From the NCBI RefSeq assembly GCF_036323735.1, contig NC_086020.1, forward strand, positions 83,887,710-83,951,709: DNA of 64,000 bases, given 5' to 3'. The stretch comes from Rattus norvegicus. Its lineage: Eukaryota; Chordata; Mammalia; Rodentia; Muridae. Positions 1 through 12,390 of the stretch are shown piece after piece (positions within the stretch are counted from its first letter, which is position 1; every line of letters starts with the position of its first letter). The notes beneath the pieces are model-generated. The model saw only the letters and a program-made list of their open reading frames with translations, was not told where the DNA came from and made no database searches. Position numbers and translations under genes: made by a program.

Positions 1-334
1 TTGTTTGGGTTCTGTTTGTTGTTTGGATTTTTTGTTTGTTTGTTTTCTTTTTATTGGTCCTTTGTGAATTTCACATTATGTGCCTCAATCCCACTCAACT
101 CCTCCTTCCCTTGTACTCACCCTCCACCCCTGCAATGCCCCCCACAGCGAAAAAAAAAGAAATCTCATTGTGGAAGCTGTGGTGTGTCCCACACTGTGAC
201 CTTTTTGTCACATTCCTGTGCTTGTGAATGTTCTTACAATGAATTGTTGGTCTGGTTACGAGACCTTTGACTTCTGCTACTTACTCTATTAATACTGGAA
301 CCTCACTGGGATTCCTCTCCTGGGGCCACCCCTC

Positions 335-337
<3 letters not shown>

Positions 338-385
<48 letters not shown>
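338..385 (+). repeat. (CA)n microsatellite
   Basis: About 24 uninterrupted CA units. Confidence 0.97.
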
Positions 386-387
<2 letters not shown>

Positions 388-1188
388 GCCCCAGGCAGGG
401 TTTTTTGAGTCTCCAGCTTGCTCCCCACCCTGAGCACCTACCTGGGCCTGCCTGGCACCAGACTGGTAGAATCAGGCTCAATTCTTTCAGGGAATGTTAG
501 GGCACTAATCATTCCATTGCCCAAATGTCAGAACAGAGTGTAGACATAGCCTCTCTCCTCTCTGCCACCTATTGATGTGCACATGACACACCAGCCATAC
601 CTGCAAAGCCTCTAGGGACAGAGCTATTTGTTCTTTAGCATGCTATTTGAGCACCTGATTTGTACAAGGCATCTCCTCAGAAATTCAAAATACCCTCTGT
701 CCCATGTCTGAACATTCTATGGGCTCAAGCTGTGTGGAGCACAGAACTTGACCTCAGCAGTCAACAACATTCGCCTCACTTTAGCTGTACCCTCACTGAT
801 ACCGCAGTGTCTATGGTCCCAGTATGCATTTGGGACATTTTTTGCCTCTATTCAGACATGTTCCATGCCCCTTCCTGCAGCTCACTTCAGTGGCCAACCG
901 TCACATTTTGTTCCCTGATGAGGAGAATCCACGCACAGTATCCACAGAAGAATCATCTGTATCCCAAGTAAGAGGATCTGGAATAAACTTGAGCTGCCCT
1001 GGCTGAGTCTGAGGCCCTTGGGAAAATCTCTCTCAAGCCTGTCAATGTCGAGACGCAACAAAGCTCGCAACCGAAAGAAAATAAGAGACTCATTATTTCT
1101 GGAGCTCAAATGTGAGTGGCCATGTCCCAGGAACATCAACATCAATTCAGGCAATCCCAAATACACTGTTCCCACATGGGAGGAGAGC

Positions 1189-1190
<2 letters not shown>
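386..1190. other. Unannotated intergenic DNA
   Basis: No repeat family, exon or RNA gene recognised. The open frames have no known motif. Confidence 0.5.

Positions 1191-1241
<51 letters not shown>
1191..1241 (+). repeat. (TC)n microsatellite
   Basis: Pure TC run of about 25 units. It makes long meaningless poly-Ser/Leu open frames on one strand and poly-Arg/Glu on the other. Confidence 0.97.
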
Positions 1242-1245
<4 letters not shown>

Positions 1246-2684
1246 TCCTCCATCCTTTCCTCCCACCCCCATCCTTCCCAGACTTAATTTGCCCTAAGAT
1301 AGAGCAAGAGGTTGATTTAGCAGATGGATACCTCCTTGGGTATTTATCTGTTGAAGAAACATAAGAGGATTATCTCCTTTTCTCTGAGAAATCAGATATT
1401 GAACAGTGCTAGTGTCCGGTAAACACAGAAAGCTCCACAATGACGGAGTCTACACCAGCATCCTCCTCCTTGCCTGGGAAGACAGGACTTTCTGAATACA
1501 TTTGAGTTATAATACTGGTGAAAGAGATACTCACGTTAGAGGTGATAAAACGTAGCACAAATAGAAAACTTTCTTCTGATGCCTGAGAAGCATCATAAAT
1601 TTAATGAAGAACTTAGAGGTTTGGTTTCCAGTTGAGTTATGGCCGCTCCCTGGTTATAGGACCAGCTACTTCCCCCTCTTTGAGGCTTCTTCTCAAGAAT
1701 CAGTGGGAATTTAAGTAGCCTTCCTCACTGGGTCCCTGTAAGGTTTAAAGGGAGTATTGTGTGAAGATATAGAAGCCAACTTTTGTCCAATGTTCATCAT
1801 CCAGGGCTTGAGACGTGGAGCACTAACAGCCACAGGCACTGGAAGGGGGTTACCAGCTAGACGTGAAGAAGCAGTCTTGACTTCAGGGTACTTGTAGATT
1901 TTGCTTACTTCCATAGTGTAAATACTCCCTCGTGGACAGGTTCAAGATACCAGTGTACTGTCACTGACAACACACTGTAACAACAGTAAGAAAAGACTCT
2001 GCCAAGCAGCTACCACCAGCACAAACAGATACCCAGGAGCAGCCTGGCATGCGCTAAAAGGTGGACGTCCAAAACCAACAGGAAACAGAGATGCTACACC
2101 ACCTCGTTTGCCAGCTGCTGCTTCCTTATTCTGTCTACCCTGCTTATCCAGTAAACCAAAACACTAGGGGAATCTTTAGGAGGGAAGCTTCCCTCTGACT
2201 CCTGGCACAGTATACAGCTAACAAATATAGCAGATTTTCCTTGCAGAAATTGGCAAAATGACAAATAGTATTGAACACCAGTCTGGGAGACAGCCACTCT
2301 CAGGAGGTTTGTTTGCCTTGTTTCAGTTTTTGTTTATTGTGACTTTGAACAGTTTAAAATCATACCAAGTTTAAGGGGGGAGGGGAATCATATTAGAAAT
2401 GCAGCTTGTTCTAGGAGACACCAGTGTGGAAAGTCTCTGTGCGGCGTGAGTGAGGCAGCTCTGCAGATTGATGGTCACCTGAGCCCCCGGAATGGGCAAC
2501 TATGTGGACAAAAGCAATACCCCCTGCCTAAGAAATTGACTAAGGCCTGCAAGTAGCAGCCTTGCACTGTTATTTTGCAAAATGCTCACGGAACAACTTC
2601 TCTTCATGCCTCTGCTTCCACTGGATTGTTAGAAGCTCGGGCTGTTAGGTTTTCTGGATGCAAACCTGAGATGGCTCACAACAT

Positions 2685-2688
<4 letters not shown>
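1242..2688. other. Unannotated intergenic DNA
   Basis: Nothing recognised apart from short A- or T-rich runs. Confidence 0.45.
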
Positions 2689-2742
<54 letters not shown>

Positions 2743-2774
2743 AGGGAGAGAGGGAGGGAGGGAGGGAGGGAGGA
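2689..2774 (+). repeat. (AG)n then (GGGA)n tract
   Basis: About 22 AG units grade into GGGAGA and GGGA units, a polypurine tract of ~85 bp. Confidence 0.96.
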
Positions 2775-3318
2775 AAGCTCCGTTACAGTCCATTTGAAAA
2801 GCTGCACACTGGAATAGAGGGGTAGAAAACACATTGTATTTATCTAAAAGTAATGGAGCCTCAAACAATAAATTAAGATTGTATTCTTGAGGGAGACAAA
2901 AGCTTCAATTCTAATATAGACCACACAACTCGTTACCTCTCTATATCAGCAACAAAGTTCCCCAGCCGAATGGAGAGAGGAGGTCCTTTACAGAAAATCA
3001 GTCAGGTCACAGACAAAGGAAAGATTAAAAACACCGCCGCTCACCCTGCTCTGACCTCCAAGCAAGGGCCCAGATGAGAGTGTGTTGAGACAAAACAAAG
3101 CTCTTGGCAGAAAGAAGAGACACTCTATTCTAGAGCTGAAATGGGACTAACTGTGCCCCAGGAACATCAATTAGGTAATCCCAAATACAATGCTTTCCCA
3201 TGGAAGGGGCTCCATGATGTTTTCATAGTAACAAAACAAAGAAAGTTGTAAGTCAAGGCATTTGTTTAAATGGATGGTGTTGTGTTTGATTAAAAAATGA
3301 AAAAGACGCCAGGGATAT

Positions 3319-3457
3319 GTTTGATGGAAACATGGTAAGGTGTGGGGAAAGGGGGTGACTCTGAGGGCCCATGCTGAGGATCCATTCCTCTTGAGGTACC
3401 AACTACAGAAGAGTTTATTTAGGGCATGGAGAGGGGAATTGAGGGGGTAGGAAAGAC

Positions 3458-3514
<57 letters not shown>

Positions 3515-3720
3515 AAGTAGAGGAATAGAATAGAGGCTGGCCATGAGCATGTGGAGAGAGGTGGGCAGAGGGATGAGGAAAAGGGGGACAGAACAGATAG
3601 AGGGTAAGGCAGCAAAAGAAGAGGAGCAAGAGAAAGAGGAGGGGGTAAGCAGCCCCTTTTACAGTGAGCCAGGCATACCTGGAGGTAACAGTGGGGCAGA
3701 GCCTAGACGAAATGCCAACA
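3319..3720 (-). mobile_element. Solo LTR copy A, rodent endogenous retrovirus type
   Basis: It matches copies at 5509-5880 and 42732-43099. Read on the minus strand it starts TGTTGGCATTTCGTCTAGGC, contains a decayed TATA-like TGTAAAAGGGG, and has AATAAA in CCCTAAATAAACTC. A GA-rich microsatellite (3457-3511) lies between promoter and poly(A) signal. No internal retroviral genes are adjacent, so it is a solo LTR or an isolated fragment. The family is probably class II/ERVK-like, which is not confirmed. Confidence 0.7.
3457..3511 (+). repeat. (GA)n microsatellite inside LTR copy A
   Basis: Nearly pure GA run with one AAA interruption. The equivalent regions of the other two LTR copies are shorter and degenerate. 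Confidence 0.95.
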
Positions 3721-4839
3721 GATGGCAACATCAGAGGAGGGTTCCATAAGGTGGGGGAATCTCAGCTAGCATTATTAGTCCTTCCATCATTTGTTAATAC
3801 AGTCCAAAGTATTTATATGTTCATTAGGATGCTAGGCCTGACATAGGGGTGAGCAAGATGTGGCTGTTAGGGTGGCAGGTGAGGAGGTAAGAGAGCCCAG
3901 GAGAAATTGTATCTAGGCTCCAGACTTACAAATGCTCCACAGTCACTGAAGCTTTAACTGACCTTGTAGACACAGCTTCCTCTCAGGGGCTCTTGACGTG
4001 CGTGGATATAGTCTACTTGACCCCAGCCTTTGGCTATTGGATCTGTGAGCTCCTGGGCCTGTATTTAGGAGGTCTCTGCTTCTTTCTACCCTCGGATAAA
4101 TATTTAAACTCTACTTTATCCAAGGACTCTGAGCATGACCACTTCAAGTGATACCCAAGCGTCACTCAGATAATCCACAAATGAACAGGAAAAGGAGAAC
4201 AAGGAGCCAGTCCCTTTGGCCTTGGACAGGCCAGACTTCACGTACCACCCCAGGAGGTTCCATGATGAGGAAGAAGCCAAGTCTTAGGACAGTAGATTCC
4301 ACTCACACTCCCAGAGCTGGGTTGGCATGGCTACAGATGAACTAACTGTCTTTGCATCTGCTCATGCCATGTTATTAAAATATTCTTTCTCTAACTGTTT
4401 CTTTAAGAATAATGTCCCCTTTCTTTGATGCTCAAAGATACAAGCTCTTAGGTCCAAAGGAGATTCCATTTTTCCTAAAGTCCAAAAGACACTCCAAATA
4501 TCCAGAAATGGGCTCAACTTGGACTAAAGGAGGATTTCTGGTGGTTAGACAAAAGCCTGCGTGTCCTGGGAACTTGTCAAGCCTGTTTCCCTTTACCAAA
4601 AGAAGTCATTTTCCTTACCACTGGCAGAAGAAACAAATAGCTACCTGTGGTACCTATTAGCACACCAATGCACACGCAGGGCTCCAGTCTCCCTCAGTAT
4701 CACAAGTACCTGTTACATGCTCCAGAGTCCATGCTAGTACCCTATAGCATCCTAGTCCTTCTCACCACCTCCCCTACACTAAATTCCCTCCAGCTCATGG
4801 CTTTCTTCCCAACCCTTATAACCCTACTATTTTTCTGAT
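3721..4839. other. Mostly unannotated intergenic DNA with one protein-like patch
   Basis: No repeat recognised. The plus-strand frame around 4177-4275 reads like decayed coding sequence (...EPVPLALDRPDFTYHPRRFHD...) before a stop. I cannot name a parent gene. Confidence 0.4.
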
Positions 4840-4980
4840 TCTTTCTCTCCCCATTTCTCCCCTCCCCCTCCCCTCTGTCCCTCCTCCTTGCTCCTCCCAC
4901 TTCCTCCCTCCTCCTTCCCCCTCCCACTTCCTCCCTCCTCCTTCCCCCTCCCCTTAGCCCCCTCACCCCTCACCCCCAGG
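4840..4980 (+). repeat. Polypyrimidine tract with 27-bp tandem duplication
   Basis: About 140 bp of almost pure C/T. A 27-bp unit beginning ctcccacttcctcc is present twice, head to tail, at 4894-4920 and 4921-4947. Confidence 0.92.
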
Positions 4981-5370
4981 GCCATCCTAGGACCTTGAGA
5001 GGGCTCTCTTTCCCAAGGAGGTAACCTCATAGGCCTTCCCTTGGCTTCAATTCAAGCTCCATCTTTCTCCAAAACTCATTAACTCAAAATGTTACCATGG
5101 CGGGGGCTGTGAAGAAAAGGCAGGAGGAGGAAGGGCAGATAAAACCGAGATTAAGTTTAATCGATGCAGACTATGTGCACAAGCAGAAACATCACACTGA
5201 ATTCCATTCATTTGTACAATTAATACCTGTTTAAAAACTAAAGGAGCTAAAGTGGACATGCTAAGGGGGTCATTTCATAGATGTGTTTAGGATCATCTGT
5301 GGCTCAAGGGGGAATACTTGCAAGAAATACAATATAAGATCATGCAAAGGGGCTGTTAGATAAATTGGTA

Positions 5371-6153
5371 TCTTGGTTACTTTTCTATCGCTGTGATAAA
5401 CACCATAACAAAAGAAACTTTTTGAGAGATAAAGGTTTATTTTATCTGTCACTTAGGAACATCAGGACAGAGTTGTGGTTTTTTAGAAGATAAGCAGAGA
5501 GGGGAATATGTTTGGTGGATGTGCGGTCAGTGTAGGGGAAGGGGGTGCCTCTTTGGGCCCATGCTGAGGCATCCTGTTGCCGTGAGGGATCAGATACACA
5601 TCATCGGGAGGTATAGTATAGAATAGAGTTTATTTAGGGCAAGGGGAGGGGAATTGAGAGAAAGGCAGAGAGAGAAAGAGAGAGAGGAGAGAGGAGTAGA
5701 GGCTAGCCATGAGCAGCACATGGAGAGAGAGGGGAGAGGGGAATGGGGAAGGGTAAGGAGCAGGAGCAAGGGCAAGAGAGCAAGAGAGAGGAGGGGGCAA
5801 GCAGCCCCTTTTATAGTGAGTCAAGCATACCTGGCTGTTGCCAGGTAACTGTGGGGCGGAGCCTAGACGAAATGCCAACAGGCAGTAACTCAAGGCAGGA
5901 GCCTGGAGACACACACTGAAAACCCAGTTATAAAGGAACACAGATGACTGGCTTGCTTCTCATGGCTTACTCAGTTCTTTTTCTAACATCACCCAGGACC
6001 AACACTCAGGGTGGCACAATCCACAGTGAGCTCAGCCCTACCACATTAATTATGAATTTTTAAAAAATGCATCACAATCATCTTCTCAGTTGGGGTTTCT
6101 TCTTTCTAAAAAGCTTCAGCTTGTGTCAGGTTGACACAAAACTTAGCTTTCAA
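5371..6153 (-). mobile_element. Rodent MaLR-type LTR, split by LTR copy B
   Basis: Left part 5371-5490 (tcttggttac...ctgtgataaacacc) and right part ~5885-6153 (ending ttgtgtcaggttgacacaaa) match the two ends of the same element seen intact at 37971-38374. The interrupting sequence is LTR copy B, so this MaLR LTR is older. Subfamily not assigned. Confidence 0.72.
5509..5880 (-). mobile_element. Solo LTR copy B, rodent endogenous retrovirus type
   Basis: Best preserved of three copies. On the minus strand it starts TGTTGGCATTTCGTCTAGGC, has a GC-box-like GCTCCGCCCC, an intact TATA box in ACTATAAAAGGGG and a poly(A) signal AATAAA. It ends near CCACCAAACA, giving TG...CA edges as expected of an LTR. 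It is nested in a MaLR LTR. No clear target-site duplication was found. Confidence 0.76.
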
Positions 6154-8401
6154 CAATGTTTAATAATAATCTAGATGGTTCTGTTTGATGCTAGCTTTGT
6201 CTCCGGATCTCAGATAAACAAGGACCCTGCAGAGAGTCTCCTCTCCCTCCCAGGGGTGTGCTCTTGAAAGGGAAATTTAAACGTTCCCTTCCATGTTGAT
6301 CACCTTGGCTTTCAGCCACTCTGAGGTAAGCAATCTCTACCACATGCTTCACTGAGGTAAGCAATCTCTTCCAGCAATGCTTCAGTCATGGTTTAGTTTG
6401 CTGCCAAAGGCCCAAATCAACAGGACCAAGCTCCATGGACTGAAACCTTCTTTATGGGGTAGGTCCATTGTCTTGAGTATGTTGTCACAGTGTGCAAAGC
6501 TAACACATCAGCAAACACCTTGCTGTCAGACTTCCAGCTCTCCAGGTCTGGAAAACAATCCGTTTCTGCTGTTTCAGCCACCAATGGGGAGCTACAGATA
6601 TACAGACCAGATATGTCTAACTTGCAGCCCACAGAAGCATGCATCCTAGCATAGCTGAATGACTGTGGCCCAATACTCTCCTAGATTACCATTTCACAAT
6701 GCAGTGTTAAGAGTGAATCCCCCAGGAGATGGTTCCAAGACTCAGCTATGCCAATGTAGAAGCCATGAGAAACAGCTGTGAGGAGCAGATGTGCTACCTG
6801 TGTGCTCCTGCTCAAGGCTCTCACCCAGCCATCCAGTCTGGGCCCAGACTCTCCATTTTTTAGACTCTTCATTTTAAAAAGTTTTTAAGGCTCTTTGTTT
6901 AAAGAGTCTTTTGCTGTCTTTGCTGTCCATGGACATGGAACCTAGGAAGGAAGGTGTGACTGTGTGTGACTCCGTGTGTAGATTGTTCCAAATTCATGCC
7001 CATGTAGAGAAAGTGTCTTCATTTCAAGGGTCCACGCATGTGGACCCATAGGGAAAAACAAAGAGCACAGGTTGGGTTGATTTCTCTTTACCATCCTGGT
7101 CTCCATCTAGACCCCAGGCCACAGCCCTCAAGTCCTGCTCATCCACCCTCCCGGCTCTAGTTGATGGCCACAAAGATCCCTTTGGCTTTGCTGGCCACTG
7201 GACAGATGTCAGGGCTAAGAATCAGCAGGGACCAGCAGCGTGTAGGGCTGGCAAGGACACTGGGCAGTGACAGCTGCAAAGGCCTGGTTGCCATCGGTTC
7301 CTCTGCCAGGCCACCACAGATTCTAGGAGCTAATGGAGTGTGAGAGCTGGCCACCAGACTGCATACAGGCTGAAGTCCAGACACTGGAATCTGTGGTGCG
7401 TATAGCTTCATTATAAAAACATAGATACAACGTTTCAGTCCAAAACGGGCATTTCCTGATATTTTATTATCCCATTTTTGTGCATGAGGCTACAATCCTA
7501 CTCATGTTATTAAATTACATCTGCACTTAAAGACATGGAAACCTGCCTGAGACATTTGTCTATTTTCAGAACAGCATGAAATCCAGGAATAGAGAACTGG
7601 GCCCTTGTTATGTTTGACAACAGGTAGACATGTGAACTCATGTTAGGGCAGTATACATGAGACCACATCCACGGATTTAAGCAACAATAGCCTGAACATA
7701 TTCAAACCATTTTAAAAGTGAAAACTGATCTAAATTTAAACATAGCAACTGCCTACATAACACTGATGCTGTATTAGGTAATGCAAATAATTGGCAAATG
7801 GTAAAAGCATAACAGATGATATGCACAGCTTATATGCCAAAGGCATGCTGCTTCGTGTCAGGGATTTGCAGGGAGGACATTCATATCTCTCGGGGATTTT
7901 AGAACTGATTGTCTCTGCACAACAGGGATGGCCATACTTCTGAAGGGTGGTGTTCCCAATACAGAGACCCACAACTGGACCATTTGCAGAGAGTAAAAGA
8001 CTTTGGAACACTCAGTCCACTAGGCCCCTCTGCTCAGGGCTTGGGGAACTCTGCAGAAGAGGAAGAGAAAAGATGGCAAGAGCCAATTGGAATGGAAGTC
8101 ACAAGGGAAATAAGGCCTTCTGAACACAGCAAGACCAACCCTCTTATGAACTCACAGAGGCTGTGTCAGGACACCATGCACAGCCGTAAACCAGAGAGGG
8201 TCCCAGTGCTGAGAGGAGAACTGGACACAAGTTTCCATCCAAATCCAGAAGCTATCTCCAACTGATAACGACATGCAAAGAAAAAAAATCAGTTCTCGTC
8301 TATGGATCCTCCCTGCATACACAAACCACCCTAAACAAGAGACCCCAATCCCAGGAGTAGATGGCCAACATAAAATGAACTCCATAGTATTTTAGGAGTT
8401 C
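6154..8401. other. Unannotated intergenic DNA
   Basis: No exon or repeat family recognised with confidence in this 2.2 kb stretch. A short direct repeat of gaggtaagcaatctct occurs at about 6322 and 6354. Confidence 0.45.
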
Positions 8402-8440
8402 TTGTTTGTTTGTTTGTTTGTTTGTGTGTGTGTGTGTGTT
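8402..8440 (+). repeat. (TTTG)n then (TG)n
   Basis: About five TTTG units followed by seven TG units. Confidence 0.93.
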
Positions 8441-8569
8441 CTTTTGTTGTTATTGTTTTTTATTTTGCTTTTGTCTCAGAATGCTTTGTCTGCACCTACA
8501 GATATTTTACTTACTAAAAAAGCCATTATGTTCCCTATATGATATTTTTCCATTTGTGTGTTGTGTGTG

Positions 8570-8700
8570 TGCGAGGTATATGTGCAAGCGTGTGCAGGTA
8601 CACACCTGTGCAAGCGTCTGCAGGTACACACCTGTGCATGCACATGCGGGGGCCAGGGGAGGATGCCAGGTGTCCTGCTCAGTCCTTCACTAGTTTAAGT
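8570..8700 (-). repeat. Possible degraded B4-type SINE, with imperfect 24-bp tandem copies
   Basis: The alternating purine-pyrimidine stretch holds two copies of a unit built around gcaggtacacacctgtgcaa. Later sequence resembles the head of reversed B4/RSINE copies but is weak. Confidence 0.35.
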
Positions 8701-8724
8701 GGAACTGTCAACAGGACCAAGGTT

Positions 8725-9150
8725 TTATCTAAAGGCTCACCCTGGGTTGTTTGTATATATCAGCTTCTGAGTCCGTTCAAGATGACTTGGGCCTTGAGGT
8801 GTCCTATGGCGAGCCATGCAGATGCAAAGACCACCAAAGCCTGGACAATGAGAATGGCCCCACAAAGGGTAGGTCCATATGTGTGAATACCTGTTCGCCT
8901 CTTGGAGGAGATGTGTCGTTTTCAGGGTAGGCTTTGAGGCTTCAAAAAACTGGATCAGTGCTTTCTCTGTTTCCTGATGATTACACATCAAAATGTGAGC
9001 TCTCAACTGTTCCTGCCTCCATGACTTTGTTCTGCCATTGTGGACTCTAAACCTCTGAAAGTGTAAGCCCAATTCAAAGCTCTCTTCTATAAGTCATCAA
9101 CACTTGATCACAGTGTTTTATCACAGCAATAGAAAAGTAACTAAAATAGA
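8725..9150 (+). mobile_element. MaLR-type LTR (MT/ORR1 group)
   Basis: The 3' end is clear: gaaagtgtaagcccaattc followed by cacagcaatagaaaagtaac, the standard end of rodent MaLR LTRs. The 5' boundary is approximate. Confidence 0.6.
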
Positions 9151-10524
9151 GTGTATTGGTTCACAGTTCTAGAGGCCAGAAAGAACAGAACCGAGAAGCC
9201 AGGACCTAGCATGAGCCTTCCCTCTGCCTCACTCCAGAGGAAGAAGTTAAGAGAGAGCAGGACTCTGGGGTGTGAAGTAGTCCCTTTGTATGAAACTCAA
9301 ACATGCAGGTTCTGAGTCAGACTCACATCGTGGGTCATGCCTTAGCAGCTCTGCACAGAGAATAGCATATATTCTATATGAAAATAAGGCAGCTATTAAA
9401 GCTAAATGCACAACATAATTAATGTGCTACTATCTCTGACAAAGCATTAAGCGAACATGCCTTTCAAAAGTTGATTTACCATAAAGAAGAAGGAAAAAGG
9501 GTTCCCATAGCATCTACAGATTTCACATTAATGGCCTGTATTAGTAATCACTGTCCAGATGCTGCTGCTGTGACCTGCGAGCTCCACCATCTATAATCAT
9601 TTAAAAACTGGTGTGAAACTGTTGAACCCATGAAGTGAAGGTGGAAAGATCTGGAATTCAGTCTAGTGATGAATTTCTTCCTAATCAACTAAACCAATGC
9701 CGTGATGATTAATTGCGATTTGATTGCATGCAGAGAAGTGTATGAGGTCAGTAAAGCCCAACCCCAGGTGTAGCTGGAGGGTGTTTCCGGAGACGATCTA
9801 ACATATGTGGTAGTAATGGAAGGGGAGCACGTCCTGAATGTGGGTGACATCATCACACAGTCTAGGGACGCAGATGGAAAAAGAGCAGAAGGAAGCCCAT
9901 CAGTGCAGACCCCATCTCTGCTCCTTCTGCCTCCTGCACACCAGGAGATGAGCAGCCTCTCCTGTCTATGTCCTGCCATAACATTTTGCCTCACTACGCA
10001 AAAGCCCAGAAAGCAAGAGTCTATCAAGACTGAAATCTCTAGCCACAATCACAAGCCAAAATCAAATGCTTTCTCTCTTGTTATTTTCTCAACATGATGT
10101 CATGATAACAAAAACTAACACAGCTAGCACTTCTGCATGCTTCAGTAGGTCACATGACAATGATTCATTAGGAAATCTCATCTGTTTGGGGAACACAGTC
10201 AGTGTGAGTGAAAGTCTTGTCATGTGTTTACTAAGCCTGAATAACGACAAAAGAAGAGCCAGTTTTGGTCAATTTCTTTTTCAAATTTTGGTGTCCTTTG
10301 AAAAAAGTCAGTCAAGTCAAACATTTAATGAAGTCTGGAATCTTCTCACTCATAATGTACAACCAGAGAAATTGTTATTTCAAATAATGGTCCAATAGCT
10401 CCCAGGGCCCACCCATCTCCCATTCCCTATTTTCACTGTGCCTTCAGAAGTATCTCAGATTTCTAAGCTCAGTTTGATACATGCCTATGTACCCATGGTG
10501 TAAGCGTTCTTCTTTAGAAGAATA
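9151..10524. other. Unannotated intergenic DNA, AT-rich block at 9380-9530
   Basis: 9152-9240 (ggttcacagttctagaggcc) may be an old MaLR fragment. The rest shows no recognised feature. The AT-rich block looks like unique sequence. Confidence 0.4.
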
Positions 10525-10690
10525 TACTGCGGTTGGAACATGACCCTCAAAGTCTACACATTAGATAATAATTCCCAATGCAACAGTATTGAGAGTCGCC
10601 TCCATAACTGTAAGAAATAAATCCCTTCCTCTGTGACATATCCAGGCCGTGGTACTCTGTTACATAGGAAAAGGTGAGCTAAGACAGAAC
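10525..10690 (+). mobile_element. MLT1/MST-like old MaLR LTR, 3' part
   Basis: Contains ataactgtaagaaataaatc and the following gtggtactctgttacat, the conserved end of mammalian-wide MaLR LTRs. Confidence 0.62.
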
Positions 10691-11000
10691 ACACTTGAGG
10701 AACCTCCTCAGATATGGTCCCCACCCCAGTGAAGATGGACACAGTGATGCCTGTGCCTTTCCAGAGCCTTTGTGGGAGTCTGTGAGCTAAATGCAGTCAC
10801 AGCCCAAGACAGTCAGTGTGGGGAGCTGTTACACTCACAGTGCACTAACACACAGCCTGACACCATTCTCTGAACTCTAATTAAGCCAACAGCATTTAGC
10901 ATAAGAAGCAAAATGTGTATGCTGCTCATATACCAATGAACTAGATGTCATCCCATATGTTATGATCATCGCGGGGTAAACACCATTCTTAATCACTTAC
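10691..11000. other. Unannotated intergenic DNA
   Basis: Nothing recognised. Confidence 0.5.
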
Positions 11001-11317
11001 ACCACCACACTTTCTTTTTTTTTTAAACTTTTTTTTCCATTTTTATTAACTTGGGTGTCTCTTATTTACATTTCGATTGTTATTCCCTTTCCTGGTTTCC
11101 GGGCCAACATCCCCCTAGCCCCTCCTCTCTATGGGTGTTCCCCTCCCCATCCTCCCCCCATTACCGCCCTCCCCTCAACAATCACGTTCACTGAGGGTTC
11201 AGTCTTGGCAGGACCAAGGGCTTCCCCTTCCACTGGTGCTCTTACTAGGCTATTCATTGCTATTTATGAGGTTGGAGCCCAGGGTCAGTCCATGTTAAGT
11301 CTTACCACCACACTTTC
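11001..11317. repeat. 14-bp target-site duplication around the L1
   Basis: accaccacactttc is identical at both ends, which indicates a fairly recent insertion by target-primed reverse transcription. Confidence 0.9.
11015..11303 (-). mobile_element. 5'-truncated L1 (LINE-1) 3' end, antisense
   Basis: The segment begins with a T-rich run (reversed poly-A tail) and ttatttacatttcgattgtt, the reverse of the rodent L1 terminus, and continues with L1 3'-UTR sequence. It is flanked by a perfect 14-bp duplication, accaccacactttc, at 11001-11014 and 11304-11317, so both insertion ends are fixed. Only ~290 bp were integrated. Confidence 0.9.
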
Positions 11318-12390
11318 GAAAAAGTAAGGGGACACGAGGAATCCAAAAGTGACTGTAGGTTTCTGACTCCCTGGAAGGTTCGAGCTTCCTTAAAACTATG
11401 GATTGCATGATGTAAATTCACCAGAAAGGTCTCACGGTCAGAGTGTCTTATTCACTAAGCCTGAAGCTGGATGAGAACTTGGAGAGCATCCCATTCTTTC
11501 AGTGACACAAATGCCATTGGCCTGGGGACCACGCTCTCAGAACTACAAGAAGAGGGCCACAAAAGGTCTGAAAACCCAGATAAATATGTCTGGTGTTGCA
11601 GTGCAGACCACCTCCATTGTAACTCCTCCATGTGATGCTACAAGGTAAAAACCACCATTGGCAGCACACGTGTGTATGGTAGGGCTGTGCTCCAGGAAGT
11701 TACAGTACAAACACCGGCCACAGGCTGAATCCAGCCTCATGCTAAAGTGTACTGATCCCTCCGTGGGTGGAGAATGAAGGACTCTTCAAATGACTCATGC
11801 GGAGGAGCAACGAAAGGGATGGCAGCCCCTCCCTGTCCTGAACTCTTCCTGAACACATACAATCAGAACCACAAGAGCGGCGGCACCTGCCTTCTACCTC
11901 CGAAACTCTGTCCCGAGGATCCATAGATAGCATTTGATCAGAAACAACTCAGCATATGACTGTCACGGAGCTTTAGAATGTGAGGTGTTCTTCAGCTTTG
12001 CAGAATATCATAGCCTATTTCTGTCACTTGTCAGCATGCAACGCGCTGTTGACAACCTCCAGTGAACAAGACTATAAATGCCACCAAAGTGGAAACCTTA
12101 CCTCTACTTTCAAAAAAGGCTCTTGGCATTCGGTATACAGTGGAAATATTTGTTGAATGAAAGAGTGTCTACAAGATCAAGATTCCTTCTTGCCTTATGA
12201 TATCCATGATATCTGAATCAGGCCTTGGAGCCTGGTAGCCGACCAAGTTTCCCTCCTCCTCACCATGGCAGTCCTAGGTTTCTAGGAGCAAGAAGAGGTC
12301 CTAAGAGGGAGGATGTGCTCATGTAACCAAGGCTACCACACTTGGAGAGGTGACAAGAACAGAATTCCTTTTGTCCTGGAAAGTTCTAGG
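11318..12390. other. Unannotated intergenic DNA
   Basis: No exon, RNA gene or repeat recognised. Confidence 0.5.
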
